Source: an uncultured Aquimarina sp. (GTDB taxonomy: Bacteria; Bacteroidota; Bacteroidia; Flavobacteriales; Flavobacteriaceae). Taken from it: a DNA stretch of 64,000 nucleotides. The stretch spans positions 62,001-126,000 of the forward strand of contig CANMDH010000009.1 of the NCBI GenBank assembly GCA_947496555.1, given 5' to 3'. Below the pieces are notes generated by a model that was given only the letters and a program-made list of their open reading frames with translations, searched no databases and had not been told where the DNA came from. Numbering within the stretch: the first letter of the stretch is position 1; every line of letters starts with the position of its first letter. Positions 28,227-37,005 of the stretch are shown here, piece by piece. Made by a program: the position numbers and the translations under genes.

Positions 28227-28811
28227 TTATTTTCCTTGCAAAGCTTCGATTAATTCTGCTTTCTTCATAGAAGAAATTCCAGTAATTCCTGCAGCTTTGG
28301 CCAATTCTTTCAATTCAGCTACTGTTTTAGCGCTTAAATCTTCAGTTTTTGCCTTTGGCTTAGCTTCTGCTTTTGGAGCCGCCTTCTTAGGCTTAGCTTC
28401 TGCTTTTGGAGCAGCGGCTTTGGCTTTTACTTGTGTTTCAGCCTTAGCTTTTGGCTCAGCTTTTTTAGTTTCTTTCTTAGGAGCTGCTTTCTTAGCTCCA
28501 GAAGTTACAATGCTTTCAATAACAATTTCAGTAAGAGCTTGACGGTGACCATTTTTTACACGGTATCCTTTACGTCTCTTTTTCTTGAAAACAATAACTT
28601 TATCACCTTTAAGGTGTCTTGTGATTTTTGCTCCTACTTGAGCTCCATCTATAGCTGGGGCGCCTAAAGTAACTTTATCTCCATCTGCAGCAAGAAGAAC
28701 TTTGTCAAAAGAAACTTTATCTCCTTCTTCTCCTGCTAAACGATGTACAAATACTTTTTGGTCTTTTGCAACTTTAAATTGCTGCCCTGCTATCTCTACA
28801 ATTGCGTACAT
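28227..28811 (-). CDS. rplU: 50S ribosomal protein L21 with SAP/HeH-like C-terminal extension
   Basis: Residues 1-~103 are standard bL21 (MYAIVEIAGQQFKVAKDQKV, KVIVFKKKRRKGYRVKNGHR). They are followed by ~55 residues rich in Lys, Ala and Pro, and a final ~35-residue helical unit (LSAKTVAELKELAKAAGI, SMKKAELIEAL) like the SAP/HeH/Rho-N fold. The result is about twice the normal length of 103. Similar tails occur in other Bacteroidota. Their task is unknown, but the end module resembles nucleic-acid-binding domains. Confidence 0.95.
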   Translation of the reverse strand: MYAIVEIAGQQFKVAKDQKVFVHRLAGEEGDKVSFDKVLLAADGDKVTLGAPAIDGAQVGAKITRHLKGDKVIVFKKKRRKGYRVKNGHRQALTEIVIESIVTSGAKKAAPKKETKKAEPKAKAETQVKAKAAAPKAEAKPKKAAPKAEAKPKAKTEDLSAKTVAELKELAKAAGITGISSMKKAELIEALQGK

Positions 28812-28912
28812 AGCGTAACGTTTAATTAATTATTTTTTAAATACAAGAACGTCACCTATTTCTCAATAGGCGGGTGCAAATATACTGCTAATTAATTAAT
28901 TGACAAATATTT

Positions 28913-29386
28913 TTATGCCTCTACAGGGGGAGAATTGTGATTTTTTTTCGGATTCCAGCTTTCTTTGAATAATTGCATAAAAGATAAGGTAAGCACAAAG
29001 GTAGTGGCAAATCCCATAATAGCGGCAATAAATACCACTATACCTACACCTACATGATAATGAGAACTCCAATTAGCTAACATTTCGGGTAAAAAACTAG
29101 TGTTAATATTGGTTACATAGATAGCAAAGAAAATGGTAAAAATTATAGTGGCATTAAATCCTGTAAACAAACCGGTCATAAATCCCTTTTGATAATCAAA
29201 ATCACTCCCTTTTTCTTTCTTATAGTTTTTCATTGCCCGGTACAATCCAAATGCAACGATAATACCATTACCCAAGCTAAAAATAGGGTTAGTCTGTACA
29301 CCAACGAGCGAAAGAATTAAAAAATAAACAATAAGCCCTATAGCAATTACAACTCCATATTTTACCGGGATAGTAGATCTTTTCAT
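28913..29386 (-). CDS. DUF4199 family membrane protein
   Basis: A 157-residue protein with four predicted membrane helices (about 8-28, 34-52, 70-95 and 115-140) and a short hydrophilic tail. The layout and the segment KGSDFDYQKGFMTGLFTGF match the Bacteroidota DUF4199 family. The function is unknown. It lies downstream of the EamA permease gene on the same strand. Confidence 0.8.
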   Translation of the reverse strand: MKRSTIPVKYGVVIAIGLIVYFLILSLVGVQTNPIFSLGNGIIVAFGLYRAMKNYKKEKGSDFDYQKGFMTGLFTGFNATIIFTIFFAIYVTNINTSFLPEMLANWSSHYHVGVGIVVFIAAIMGFATTFVLTLSFMQLFKESWNPKKNHNSPPVEA

Positions 29387-29485
29387 AAGTTCTATCTTTT
29401 AAAGATTCTTACTTAAAAGTATGAAAATTAAGAGTTTTTCAACCTTAAAAGCTTGTTAATTTATTGTTTAACAACCAATTACAAC

Positions 29486-30361
29486 TTATCTGTTCTTGTT
29501 GGTTAGATACACCCCAAAAATGATAACACAAGAGGCTAATAATTGATATAGTGAAAACTTTTCTCCGTCCCAAAACCCCCATATTAGTGCTACAATAGGC
29601 ATTATATAAGTAACTGAACTTGCAAATACAGGAGTGCTTATTTGTATCAATTTGTTAAACATTAGTTTGGCAAGCCCGGTTCCCAAAACTGCCAATAAAG
29701 CCATATACGCAATACTGGTTTGCACATCTAGATCTGTAAATAAAGGTATAGTAAAAAAATCTGAAGCAAAAAGTACGATCAATGCCGGAATTATAAGAAC
29801 AATAAAATTACCATTTGCAATGGCCATTGGTGAAACATGTTGCAGATGACGCTTAATAATGTTTACATTAATCCCATATCCCAATGTGGCAATAATCACC
29901 AAAAAAGCATAACTATAGTCCTGTTGAGGGTTAATAATAGATCCTTCCCAGATAAGTCCCATACTACCTATCAAACCAATTATAACACCAATAAGCTGGT
30001 TTTTACTAAAGCGAATAGAAAACAAAACAACCCCTAACACAAAGGTAATCAATGGCGTTAAAGAATTAAGGATCGAAGTAATTCCACTATCAATTTCAGT
30101 TTCGGCAAAAGCAAAAAGAAATGCCGGAATAAAAGTCCCCACAAGCGCTGAAATCGCCACCCATTTCCATTCGGCACCCTGAATGGTCCTAATACTTTTA
30201 AATCCAATCGAAAACAGAAACAGCGCCGCAAATACGGTTCGCAAAGCTCCCAACTGCAACGGTGATAAACCAATAAGCGATTTCTTGATAAGAATAAAAG
30301 AGCTACCCCAAATAAGAGATAACGTAATCAAGTAAATCCATTTCAATTTTATGTTTTGCAT
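29486..30361 (-). CDS. EamA/DMT-family permease
   Basis: A 291-residue permease with ten hydrophobic helices arranged as two EamA repeats. The first repeat begins WIYLITLSLIWGSSFILIKK, and the second includes YGINVNIIKRHLQ and VIIFGVYLTNK at the end. DMT members export small metabolites. The substrate is not predictable. Confidence 0.88.
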   Translation of the reverse strand: MQNIKLKWIYLITLSLIWGSSFILIKKSLIGLSPLQLGALRTVFAALFLFSIGFKSIRTIQGAEWKWVAISALVGTFIPAFLFAFAETEIDSGITSILNSLTPLITFVLGVVLFSIRFSKNQLIGVIIGLIGSMGLIWEGSIINPQQDYSYAFLVIIATLGYGINVNIIKRHLQHVSPMAIANGNFIVLIIPALIVLFASDFFTIPLFTDLDVQTSIAYMALLAVLGTGLAKLMFNKLIQISTPVFASSVTYIMPIVALIWGFWDGEKFSLYQLLASCVIIFGVYLTNKNR

Positions 30362-30444
30362 TTCCCTTTACATGAGCTGCAAAAATTATAAAATTATTAT
30401 TGAGCCGAAATGTTTTTGGAAAAAAATTAACTTTAATTTATTGT

Positions 30445-31020
30445 TTATTCTTTCCAGCGCAGTGTTTCCATAAGGTGTTTCATATCATTACGCAAATAAT
30501 CTGCAGCCGGAAGAATAGAGTCATAGTTGGGCTTTACCTTAAAATAGATAGAACCTACTATAAAATGTCGAACACTGTCTGTTAGATAAAATTGAGATTG
30601 AGATGCAGCATCACCTGACACTTCATAGAACATTCCGTATACTTTATTTTCCGGATCAACAAAAGGCTCTTGTAAAATTCCATCTGCTTTAATCACATGT
30701 TCTTGTGTAAGGTTTTGAGCATCTCGTAAAAGTGAATCCAAGTTATTTTGAACTGGATAATACGATATATACATCGTTGCCTTCAGCTTACTATATTCAA
30801 GATTGTACCAGCATTTTCTGTTTCTGCGGGCAGTACGAAGCTCAGAAAAATCGTTTTTTTCGAAAGTATATGGGCACGGAGATACCACTTCAATGTATTT
30901 TGGTATTGGATAGCTTAACCGAAGTTTGCCTTTGGGTTTAGGAATAACCTCTCCTCCACAAGAGAACAGCAACAACACTATCCCAATCAAGGTAAAAAAT
31001 CTAATTATTGTCTTTTTCAT
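30445..31020 (-). CDS. gldD: gliding motility lipoprotein GldD
   Basis: A 191-residue lipoprotein (lipobox LLLFSC-GGE). YIEVVSPCPYTFEKND and the C-terminal SIYFKVKPNYDSILPAADYL match GldD, which is needed for Bacteroidota gliding and the type IX secretion machinery. Its start overlaps the end of gldE by 20 bases, the standard gldE-gldD arrangement. Confidence 0.92.
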   Translation of the reverse strand: MKKTIIRFFTLIGIVLLLFSCGGEVIPKPKGKLRLSYPIPKYIEVVSPCPYTFEKNDFSELRTARRNRKCWYNLEYSKLKATMYISYYPVQNNLDSLLRDAQNLTQEHVIKADGILQEPFVDPENKVYGMFYEVSGDAASQSQFYLTDSVRHFIVGSIYFKVKPNYDSILPAADYLRNDMKHLMETLRWKE

Positions 31021-32332
31021 TAATCGTAAGTTTCACTTGCTTTATTCGTTTGTTATCCAGGGATTCTATTTTGAATGAATAGTGATCTAGTGCAATTTTC
31101 TCTCCGCGTTTCGGAAAACTACCCGATATTTCGAGTAAAAGGCCGGCAATAGTCTCAGCATCTCCCTTTTTATCCTCAAAAACTCCGTTATTTTCCAGTT
31201 TTAAGACTTTATAAAAGTCCTTCAGTGCGGTTCTACCCTCAAAAACATAGTTATTATCGTCAAGTTTCGAAAATATCAAATCCTCATCGTCAAACTCATC
31301 ACTAATATCTCCTACAATTTCTTCAATAATATCTTCCAAAGAAATCAATCCGCTTGTACCTCCATACTCATCAACCACAATGGCCAAATGATTCTTTTTG
31401 TCTTTAAAATCATTTAACAAGTCATCTAGCTTTTTATTCTCTGGAACAAAATAAGGTTCTCTTATCAAAGGAAGCCAATCAAAATGGGTTTTATTAATAT
31501 GCGGAAGAAGATCTTTTACGTATAAAACCCCAATTACATGATCAATACTTTCTTCATAAACTGGAATGCGAGAATATCCGTTTTCTATAATTTCAGGAAG
31601 AATTTCTTTATAAGAAGCTGCGTTATTAAGAGCAAAAATATCCATACGGGGTTTCATCACCTGTTTCGTATCTGTATTTCCGAAAGAAACAATGCCTTCG
31701 AGTATTTTTTTCTCTTCAACCGTGGTGTCCTTGTCCGATGTTAGTTCGAGTGCTCGTGATAGCTGATCCACGCTAATGTTTGATTTTTGTTTCCCCAATC
31801 GATTATGAATCCCAACAGTAATCCTTCGCATTGGCAAACTAACGGGCGAAAGAGCCCAGTCTAAAATAACAAGTGGTTTAGCCATAAATTTTGAGAATTT
31901 TATTCGATTTCTGCTGGCATATATCTTGGGAAGAATCTCGCCAAACAACAAGATAAGGAACGCTGCAACACCAACTTCTACCACAAATCTTACATTAATC
32001 CATCCAAACCAAGTATAATCAAGGTTCTTGAAATAAATTTTTCCGATAGAATCAAAAAGCAGTACAATAGCAATATTAATGAAGTTATTAGCTACTAATA
32101 TGGTTGCCAATAGTTTTTTGGGATTGTCTAGCAGCCTGGATATGATTCTAAGGTTTTTTGACGTATTTTCTTCATCTTTAAGATCTGTAGATGTTAAAGA
32201 AAACAGTGCAACTTCGCTCCCGGATATAAGCGCAGAAAAAATTAACAAAACCACCAATAAAATCAGATTAACGGTTTGCATTACATCAAAAACTAATAAC
32301 GAAGCGTATAACGATTCAGGATCAGGGTCCAA
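31001..32332 (-). CDS. gldE: gliding motility-associated protein GldE (CorC/HlyC family)
   Basis: A 443-residue protein with a DUF21/CNNM membrane domain (about residues 18-200), a CBS pair (MKPRMDIFALNN... and VVDEYGGTSGLISLEDI) and a C-terminal CorC_HlyC domain. A TTG start at 32332 is kept because the protein then begins LDPDPES, as GldE proteins typically do. The next ATG (32281) would remove that stretch. It is translationally coupled to gldD, and ssb lies 24 bases upstream. Confidence 0.9.
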   Translation of the reverse strand: MDPDPESLYASLLVFDVMQTVNLILLVVLLIFSALISGSEVALFSLTSTDLKDEENTSKNLRIISRLLDNPKKLLATILVANNFINIAIVLLFDSIGKIYFKNLDYTWFGWINVRFVVEVGVAAFLILLFGEILPKIYASRNRIKFSKFMAKPLVILDWALSPVSLPMRRITVGIHNRLGKQKSNISVDQLSRALELTSDKDTTVEEKKILEGIVSFGNTDTKQVMKPRMDIFALNNAASYKEILPEIIENGYSRIPVYEESIDHVIGVLYVKDLLPHINKTHFDWLPLIREPYFVPENKKLDDLLNDFKDKKNHLAIVVDEYGGTSGLISLEDIIEEIVGDISDEFDDEDLIFSKLDDNNYVFEGRTALKDFYKVLKLENNGVFEDKKGDAETIAGLLLEISGSFPKRGEKIALDHYSFKIESLDNKRIKQVKLTINEKDNN

Positions 32333-32356
32333 ATTATCTTTGTTTAGTTAAACATA

Positions 32357-32815
32357 TCAGAACGGAAGATCATCTTCTTCAGTTACTGGTGCGTTGGATG
32401 AACTTGCCTGCGGATTAGTAGCAGGAGGATTCCTTTGTGGTGTACTCTGAGGTGTTGCCTCAGATGGTTGGTTCTCATTTTTGGGTGTCAAAAAGGTAAA
32501 GTCGGTACATTGTATCTCGGTACTGTATCTATCTTTTCCCTGTTCGTCTTGCCATTTTCTGGTTTTAAGACGACCCTCGATATAAATCTTATCTCCTTTA
32601 TTTAGGTATTTTTCGCAAATTTCGGCAGCCTTATTTCTTACTACGATATTATGCCACTCGGTCGTGGTAACTCGCTCTCCTGTACTTTTATTTACATAAG
32701 AATCATTGGTAGCCAAAGGGAATCTACCGATGCAGTTACCCCCTTCAAAATAATGCATTTTTACCTCATCTCCCGTATGCCCAATTAGCATTACTTTATT
32801 TAGTGTTCCAGACAT
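32357..32815 (-). CDS. ssb: single-stranded DNA-binding protein
   Basis: A 152-residue SSB with an N-terminal OB fold (LNKVMLIGHTGDEVKMHYF, TEWHNIVVRNKAAEICEKYL), a Gln/Pro/Asn-rich linker and the acidic tip EEDDLPF that recruits repair and replication proteins. It coats single-stranded DNA in replication and recombination. It is at the head of the ssb-gldE-gldD run and follows mutY on the same strand. Confidence 0.96.
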   Translation of the reverse strand: MSGTLNKVMLIGHTGDEVKMHYFEGGNCIGRFPLATNDSYVNKSTGERVTTTEWHNIVVRNKAAEICEKYLNKGDKIYIEGRLKTRKWQDEQGKDRYSTEIQCTDFTFLTPKNENQPSEATPQSTPQRNPPATNPQASSSNAPVTEEDDLPF

Positions 32816-33083
32816 TCTATTTTCTTGGTTTGTTGTTTACGATTTAGAATTTGCAAAGAAATAATAAACCTTTGTATATAACGCTATTTAAGTTCTTCTT
32901 ATTTTTAAAGATGCTCTTTAAATAACTTTGCTGTATAGTAAATGTAATAAAAAAATGATAAACGATTTATCAAAATAATTACGTTAACTTTTATTGTAAA
33001 GATCAATAAAGTTATCCCGAATGGAGTTGAGATGTTTTCGTTCAGGTAGATACAGTTTTGGCTTTAACCCGGGTTTAATGGTC

Positions 33084-34136
33084 TCACTGAAAAAACTTAT
33101 CAATAAAATTACCCAACAAAATCGGAACTGGGTATTTATGTATTTCTTCAAAATCAACCACTTTTAGAACTCCATTAATCTTAGAAACTTTTGAAAGCTT
33201 TACCACATAAAACCTTGTATACAAATGCTGATGCGATAATTTATGCACCACAGGTTCTTCTTGATACGGTACAATTTCGACTTCGGCATCTCCTGTAAGA
33301 TCCTTAAAAATTGGATCTTGTGTGATTACCTTAACGTCTAATTTTTCTTCTTCTATCAACGGGAACTCGTATAACCCCTTCCAAATTCCCTTTCCAGTTC
33401 TTTGCTGAATTATAGTTTGATCACCACTAATAGAAAACACCAAATAATTAAAGTAGCGTTTTTTGATCTTCTGTTTTTTAAGTTTTACTGGCAGCACATT
33501 TACTTTTCCTGTTTTAAGAGCCTCACAACTCTCATTAAGTGGACATACTATGCAATACGGGTTTTGTGGTTTGCATTGTAAGGCTCCAAATTCCATAATT
33601 GCCTGGTTATAATTTGCAGGATCCCCATGATCGATTAACTCTGTGGCAAGCTCTTTAAATTCTTTGATCCCCTTGGTACTATTAATAGGAGTATCAATTC
33701 CAAAATATCTTGATAAAACCCTATATACGTTTCCATCTACGACAGGCACGGCCTCATTATAACAAATAGATGCAATTGCACTGGCGGTATAATCGCCTAC
33801 TCCTTTTAGTTTCAATAAATCCTTATAATTATTAGGAAAGACTCCATTCAACTCATTGGCCACATATTTTGCAGTAGCATGCAAGTTTCTGGCCCTGGAA
33901 TAGTACCCTAATCCCTGCCACAGTTTTAGTACTTCATCTTCTTTTGCATTGGCAAGATCAAAAACCGTTGGAAAAGTTTCGGTGAACGATAAATAATAAG
34001 GTAATCCTTGTGCAACTCTTGTCTGTTGAAGCATAATTTCACTAAGCCAAATACGATATGGATCTGTAGTTTCTCTCCATGGCATTGATCTTTTGTTTTG
34101 TAAGTACCACGTTATGAGTTTTTTATAAAATTTCAT
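33084..34136 (-). CDS. mutY: A/G-specific adenine glycosylase
   Basis: MutY removes adenine mispaired with 8-oxoguanine. The 350 residues show MPWRETTDPYRIWLSEIMLQ, a helix-hairpin-helix with LLKLKGVGDYTASAIAS, the catalytic Asp in VPVVDGNVYR and a [4Fe-4S] cluster loop of spacing C-x6-C-x2-C-x5-C (CKPQNPYCIVCPLNESC). A C-terminal NUDIX-like domain follows (from about residue 225), with ending VHKLSHQHLYTRFYVV. Confidence 0.95.
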   Translation of the reverse strand: MKFYKKLITWYLQNKRSMPWRETTDPYRIWLSEIMLQQTRVAQGLPYYLSFTETFPTVFDLANAKEDEVLKLWQGLGYYSRARNLHATAKYVANELNGVFPNNYKDLLKLKGVGDYTASAIASICYNEAVPVVDGNVYRVLSRYFGIDTPINSTKGIKEFKELATELIDHGDPANYNQAIMEFGALQCKPQNPYCIVCPLNESCEALKTGKVNVLPVKLKKQKIKKRYFNYLVFSISGDQTIIQQRTGKGIWKGLYEFPLIEEEKLDVKVITQDPIFKDLTGDAEVEIVPYQEEPVVHKLSHQHLYTRFYVVKLSKVSKINGVLKVVDFEEIHKYPVPILLGNFIDKFFQ

Positions 34137-34195
34137 CGCAAAATCATTAGATTTGTAAAATTAAACGTTTAAAGATGATAATTTCATCTTAAGTA

Positions 34196-34227
34196 TTGAT
34201 ATTTTGGAATTTAAATTCTTATATTTG
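34196..34227 (+). promoter_or_regulatory. promoter of the HU gene
   Basis: TTG (34196-34198), 21 bases, then TATATTTG (34220-34227) fits the Bacteroidota -33/-7 pattern. It ends 39 bases upstream of the HU start codon. Confidence 0.6.
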
Positions 34228-34266
34228 CCCCCTTGAAAATTTAAAAACCCCTAAATAGGTAATATA

Positions 34267-34557
34267 ATGACTAAAGCAGATATCGTAGCAAAAATTTCAG
34301 AAAAGCTAGGAATAGAAAAAGGAGATGTTCAAGCAACTGTTGAAACATTCATGGAAGAAGTAAAAAGTTCTTTAGAGAGCGGAGACAATGTTTATCTAAG
34401 AGGATTTGGAAGCTTCATCATCAAAACAAGAGCAGAAAAAACTGGTCGTAATATCTCTAAGAATACTACTATCAAAATTCCTGCACACAACATACCAGCT
34501 TTTAAGCCTGCCAAAGTATTTGTAGAAGGTGTAAAAACAAACGTAGAAGTTAAATAA
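34267..34557 (+). CDS. HU/IHF-family DNA-binding protein
   Basis: A 96-residue histone-like protein beginning MTKADIVAKISEKLGIEKGD, with the DNA-binding arm around GFGSFIIKTRAEKTGRN and the tip NTTIKIPAHNIPAFKPAK. These proteins bend and compact DNA. The sequence does not say whether it is a nucleoid HU or an IHF-like subunit. The ribosomal-type microprotein gene follows 20 bases later. Confidence 0.95.
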   Translation: MTKADIVAKISEKLGIEKGDVQATVETFMEEVKSSLESGDNVYLRGFGSFIIKTRAEKTGRNISKNTTIKIPAHNIPAFKPAKVFVEGVKTNVEVK

Positions 34558-34577
34558 TAATAAATAAACAATACACT

Positions 34578-34667
34578 ATGCCAAGTGGTAAAAAACGTAA
34601 AAGACACAAGGTAGCTACGCACAAGCGTAAAAAGCGCAGAAGAGCCAACCGCCATAAGAAGAAGTAG
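34578..34667 (+). CDS. 29-residue basic ribosomal-type protein (AURKAIP1/COX24 family, bS22-like)
   Basis: A microprotein beginning MPSGKKRKRHKVATHKRKKR and ending NRHKKK, with over half of its residues Lys, Arg or His. It is recognised as the AURKAIP1/COX24-type family that is conserved next to HU or RNase E/G genes in Bacteroidota and is related to mycobacterial ribosomal protein bS22. It probably binds rRNA. It lies 20 bases after the HU gene and is followed by a terminator whose stem includes its stop codon. Confidence 0.8.
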   Translation: MPSGKKRKRHKVATHKRKKRRRANRHKKK

Positions 34668-34687
34668 TTTTCTAACTACTTTTTTTG
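34661..34687 (+). terminator. terminator overlapping the microprotein stop codon
   Basis: AAGTAGTT (34662-34669, containing the TAG stop) pairs with AACTACTT, followed by a run of T. It ends the HU-microprotein transcript. Confidence 0.8.
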
Positions 34688-34713
34688 TTTAAAAAGTTAT
34701 GTTCTTTGAAATC

Positions 34714-34832
34714 GAAATAAAACAAACGTTACTACCGATATAATTGTTTTATTTCAACGGAATTATAAAAATTCCTGTGAAATGAGTATCAACAAAATTA
34801 ATCTTTAAAACAAAACAAAAAGATTAATCTTT
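34714..34832 (+). promoter_or_regulatory. structured leader upstream of the RNase E/G gene
   Basis: The 300 bases between the microprotein and the RNase gene hold three consecutive potential hairpins. GAAATAAAACAA (34714) pairs with TTGTTTTATTTC (34744), and GGAATT pairs with AATTCC (34759-34775). A third element pairs ATTAATCTTT (34797) with AAAGATTAAT, inside a 14-base palindrome at 34819-34832. RNase E genes in other bacteria are autoregulated through a 5' leader, so this may be such a region (inference). No ORF is visible in it. Confidence 0.45.
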
Positions 34833-34967
34833 GTTATACGAATTCTTAGATGCAAGAAAAATTTTGTCAGTTTTATTTAGCAAAAATTTTCGAGCAGATA
34901 AAAAAATTTGTTTAATCCATTCCGACCACCCTTCAATTATTGGGACCGGGATAAAAATCTAATCAGA

Positions 34968-36506
34968 GTGAACAACGAATTGATCATTAGATCTGGTTCC
35001 TCTACAGATTTTGCCTTATTAAAGGATGGAAAACTTATTGAATTACATAAGGAAGAAGACGACAGTAATTTTTCGGTCGGTGATATTTTTATTGCCAAGA
35101 TTCGAAAATCTGTCCCTGGTCTTAATGCAGCATTTGTAAATGTTGGGTATGAAAAAGATGCCTTTTTGCATTACCACGACCTTGGTCCTCAAGTATCTTC
35201 TTTACTTAAATTCATTAAACGTGTAAGCACAGGTAAATTAAGAAATTATTCTCTCAAGGATTTTCCTTTTGAGGACGATATTGATAAACACGGTATTATT
35301 ACCAATGTGTTAAAATCAAATCAATCACTGCTAGTACAAATAGTAAAAGAACCCATTTCTACCAAAGGTCCTCGGATAAGTTCAGAACTTTCGATTGCCG
35401 GTAGATATATTGTGTTAGTTCCTTTTTCTAACAGAATTTCTATTTCGCAAAAAATAGAATCATCAGAAGAAAAAGAACGATTAAAGAGACTTGTTAAGAG
35501 TATCAAACCCAAAGGATTCGGAGTTATTGTTCGTACTGTAGCAGAAGGCAAGAAAGTAGCAGAACTAGACAGAGATTTACAAAATTTGGTGGATCGTTGG
35601 AAAGCAATGTGTAAAAAATTATACAAAGCCCACCACCCATCAAAAGTATTAGGTGAAATGAACAGAGCATCTTCTATTTTAAGAGATGTTTTTAATGACA
35701 CCTTTACGTCTATTGTTGTAGATGACGAAGATCTTTACAACAGAATCAGAGAGTATCTGCAAGAAATTGCACCCAAAAAGGAGTCGATAGTAAAACTCCA
35801 CAACGCCAAAGTACCTGTTTTTGAAAAACATGGTATCGAACGGCAAATCAAAACAAGTTTTGGTAAGACGGTATCCATGAGTAAGGGAGCTTATTTGGTT
35901 ATAGAGCATACAGAAGCGATGCATGTAATCGATGTAAATAGCGGTAACCGTTCTAATAAAGCCAAAAACCAAGAAGACACTGCACTAGAGGTAAACCTTA
36001 TTAGTGCGACAGAAGTTGCTCGCCAACTACGTCTTAGGGATATGGGAGGTATTATTGTAATCGATTTTATTGATATGAATAATGCCGATAACCGAAGAAC
36101 CCTTTTTAATCATCTACGAGAAGAGATGAAAGACGACAGGGCGAAGCATAAAATTTTACCGCCAAGTAAATTTGGCTTAATTCAGATCACGCGACAACGC
36201 GTGCGACCAGAAATGAATATCAAAACCCGCGAGGACGATCCAAACGGAATCAATGGCGAAATTGAGGCGCCTATTGTTTTGGTAGATAAAATAAAGGTCG
36301 AATTAGAAAAATTAATTAAAAAAGACCATAAAAAGATCACACTAAGTGCACATCCTTTTATTGCGGCTTTTTTAACTAAAGGATTTCCATCTACCCGATC
36401 TAAATGGTTTTTTGACCATAAACGATGGGTAAAGATTGTACCTAGAGACGCTTACACGTATTTAGAATATCATTTTCACGATAAAGATGGTGAATTGATA
36501 AAGTAA
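34968..36506 (+). CDS. ribonuclease E/G family protein
   Basis: A 512-residue Rne/Rng-type endoribonuclease for rRNA maturation and mRNA decay. The start chosen is GTG 34968 (VNNELIIRSG), where homologues begin. An in-frame TTG 20 codons upstream adds unrelated residues. It has an S1-like region (FSVGDIFIAKIRKSVPGLNA) and the catalytic DNase-I-like domain with the Mg-binding Asp residues in AMHVIDVNSGN and GGIIVIDFIDM. It lacks the long degradosome scaffold of proteobacterial RNase E and its length is that of RNase G. Confidence 0.92.
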   Translation: MNNELIIRSGSSTDFALLKDGKLIELHKEEDDSNFSVGDIFIAKIRKSVPGLNAAFVNVGYEKDAFLHYHDLGPQVSSLLKFIKRVSTGKLRNYSLKDFPFEDDIDKHGIITNVLKSNQSLLVQIVKEPISTKGPRISSELSIAGRYIVLVPFSNRISISQKIESSEEKERLKRLVKSIKPKGFGVIVRTVAEGKKVAELDRDLQNLVDRWKAMCKKLYKAHHPSKVLGEMNRASSILRDVFNDTFTSIVVDDEDLYNRIREYLQEIAPKKESIVKLHNAKVPVFEKHGIERQIKTSFGKTVSMSKGAYLVIEHTEAMHVIDVNSGNRSNKAKNQEDTALEVNLISATEVARQLRLRDMGGIIVIDFIDMNNADNRRTLFNHLREEMKDDRAKHKILPPSKFGLIQITRQRVRPEMNIKTREDDPNGINGEIEAPIVLVDKIKVELEKLIKKDHKKITLSAHPFIAAFLTKGFPSTRSKWFFDHKRWVKIVPRDAYTYLEYHFHDKDGELIK

Positions 36507-36511
36507 AAAAT

Positions 36512-36540
36512 AAAAACCCGGCCAATGGCCGGGTTTTTTG
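36512..36540 (+). terminator. terminator of the RNase E/G gene
   Basis: AAAACCCGGCC pairs with GGCCGGGTTTT across AAT, and a T-run follows, starting 6 bases after the stop codon. Confidence 0.92.
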
Positions 36541-36586
36541 TTTTATAGAAATGTCTCGTCCTAAAATAGCAATAATTCTATCTGTT

Positions 36587-36673
36587 GTCATGCTGAACTC
36601 GTTTCAGCATCCCATACAAATATTGGCATTTGATATATTATAGGATGAGATCCTGAAACGAGTTCAGGGTGAC
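36587..36673. repeat. REP-like inverted repeat
   Basis: The left arm GTCATGCTGAACTCGTTTCA (36587-36606) is the imperfect inverse of the right arm TGAAACGAGTTCAGGGTGAC (36654-36673), with AGCATCCCAT/GGATGAGATC extending the pairing. This GTCATGCTGAACTxGTTTCAG class of intergenic palindrome is frequent in Bacteroidota genomes. Nothing else is recognised in 36541-36868. Confidence 0.75.
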
Positions 36674-36868
36674 GAATGAGGGCTAAAAAATCAGTAAAAA
36701 CTTCTTGAACGAAGATTAGTAAATCCCAAAAACACCCCCAACACTTCACATTTTACCCAACAAACCGATGATTCCCGTCCATAAACTCTATTTTTTACAA
36801 TTATTTGATAATCAAATGATTAGCCTCCTTGTATTGACTCGTATTTTATAAAACCCGATATGCTGAGC

Positions 36869-36900
36869 TTGTTTTTTGGCCTTATAGCCTACTATATTTG
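36869..36900 (+). promoter_or_regulatory. promoter of the small HTH gene
   Basis: TTG (36869-36871), 21 bases, then TATATTTG (36893-36900). The stretch TTGTTTTTTGGC...TATATTTGA...TCATCAAA is closely similar to the promoter of the lanthipeptide operon at 41709-41740. It gives a leader of about 100 bases before the HTH start at 37006. Confidence 0.6.
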
Positions 36901-37005
36901 ATCTCATCAAAGGTCATGGTTTACCCCGCTTTCGAACTTCTAATAATTTGTTTTGACTATGACCAAACCAACAAACGAAAACTAATAAAAGTAAGGGAAT
37001 TTATT

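Noticed and set aside
34908-34967. TTG start of the RNase E/G gene 20 codons upstream
   Set aside because: The added residues (MFNPFRPPFNYW...) are not family-like, while the GTG at 34968 begins at the normal position.
36765-36790. ATTCCCG near the small HTH gene as a further operator copy
   Set aside because: The GAAT half and the TCG are missing, so it does not match the three boxes at 39.7 and 41.7 kb.
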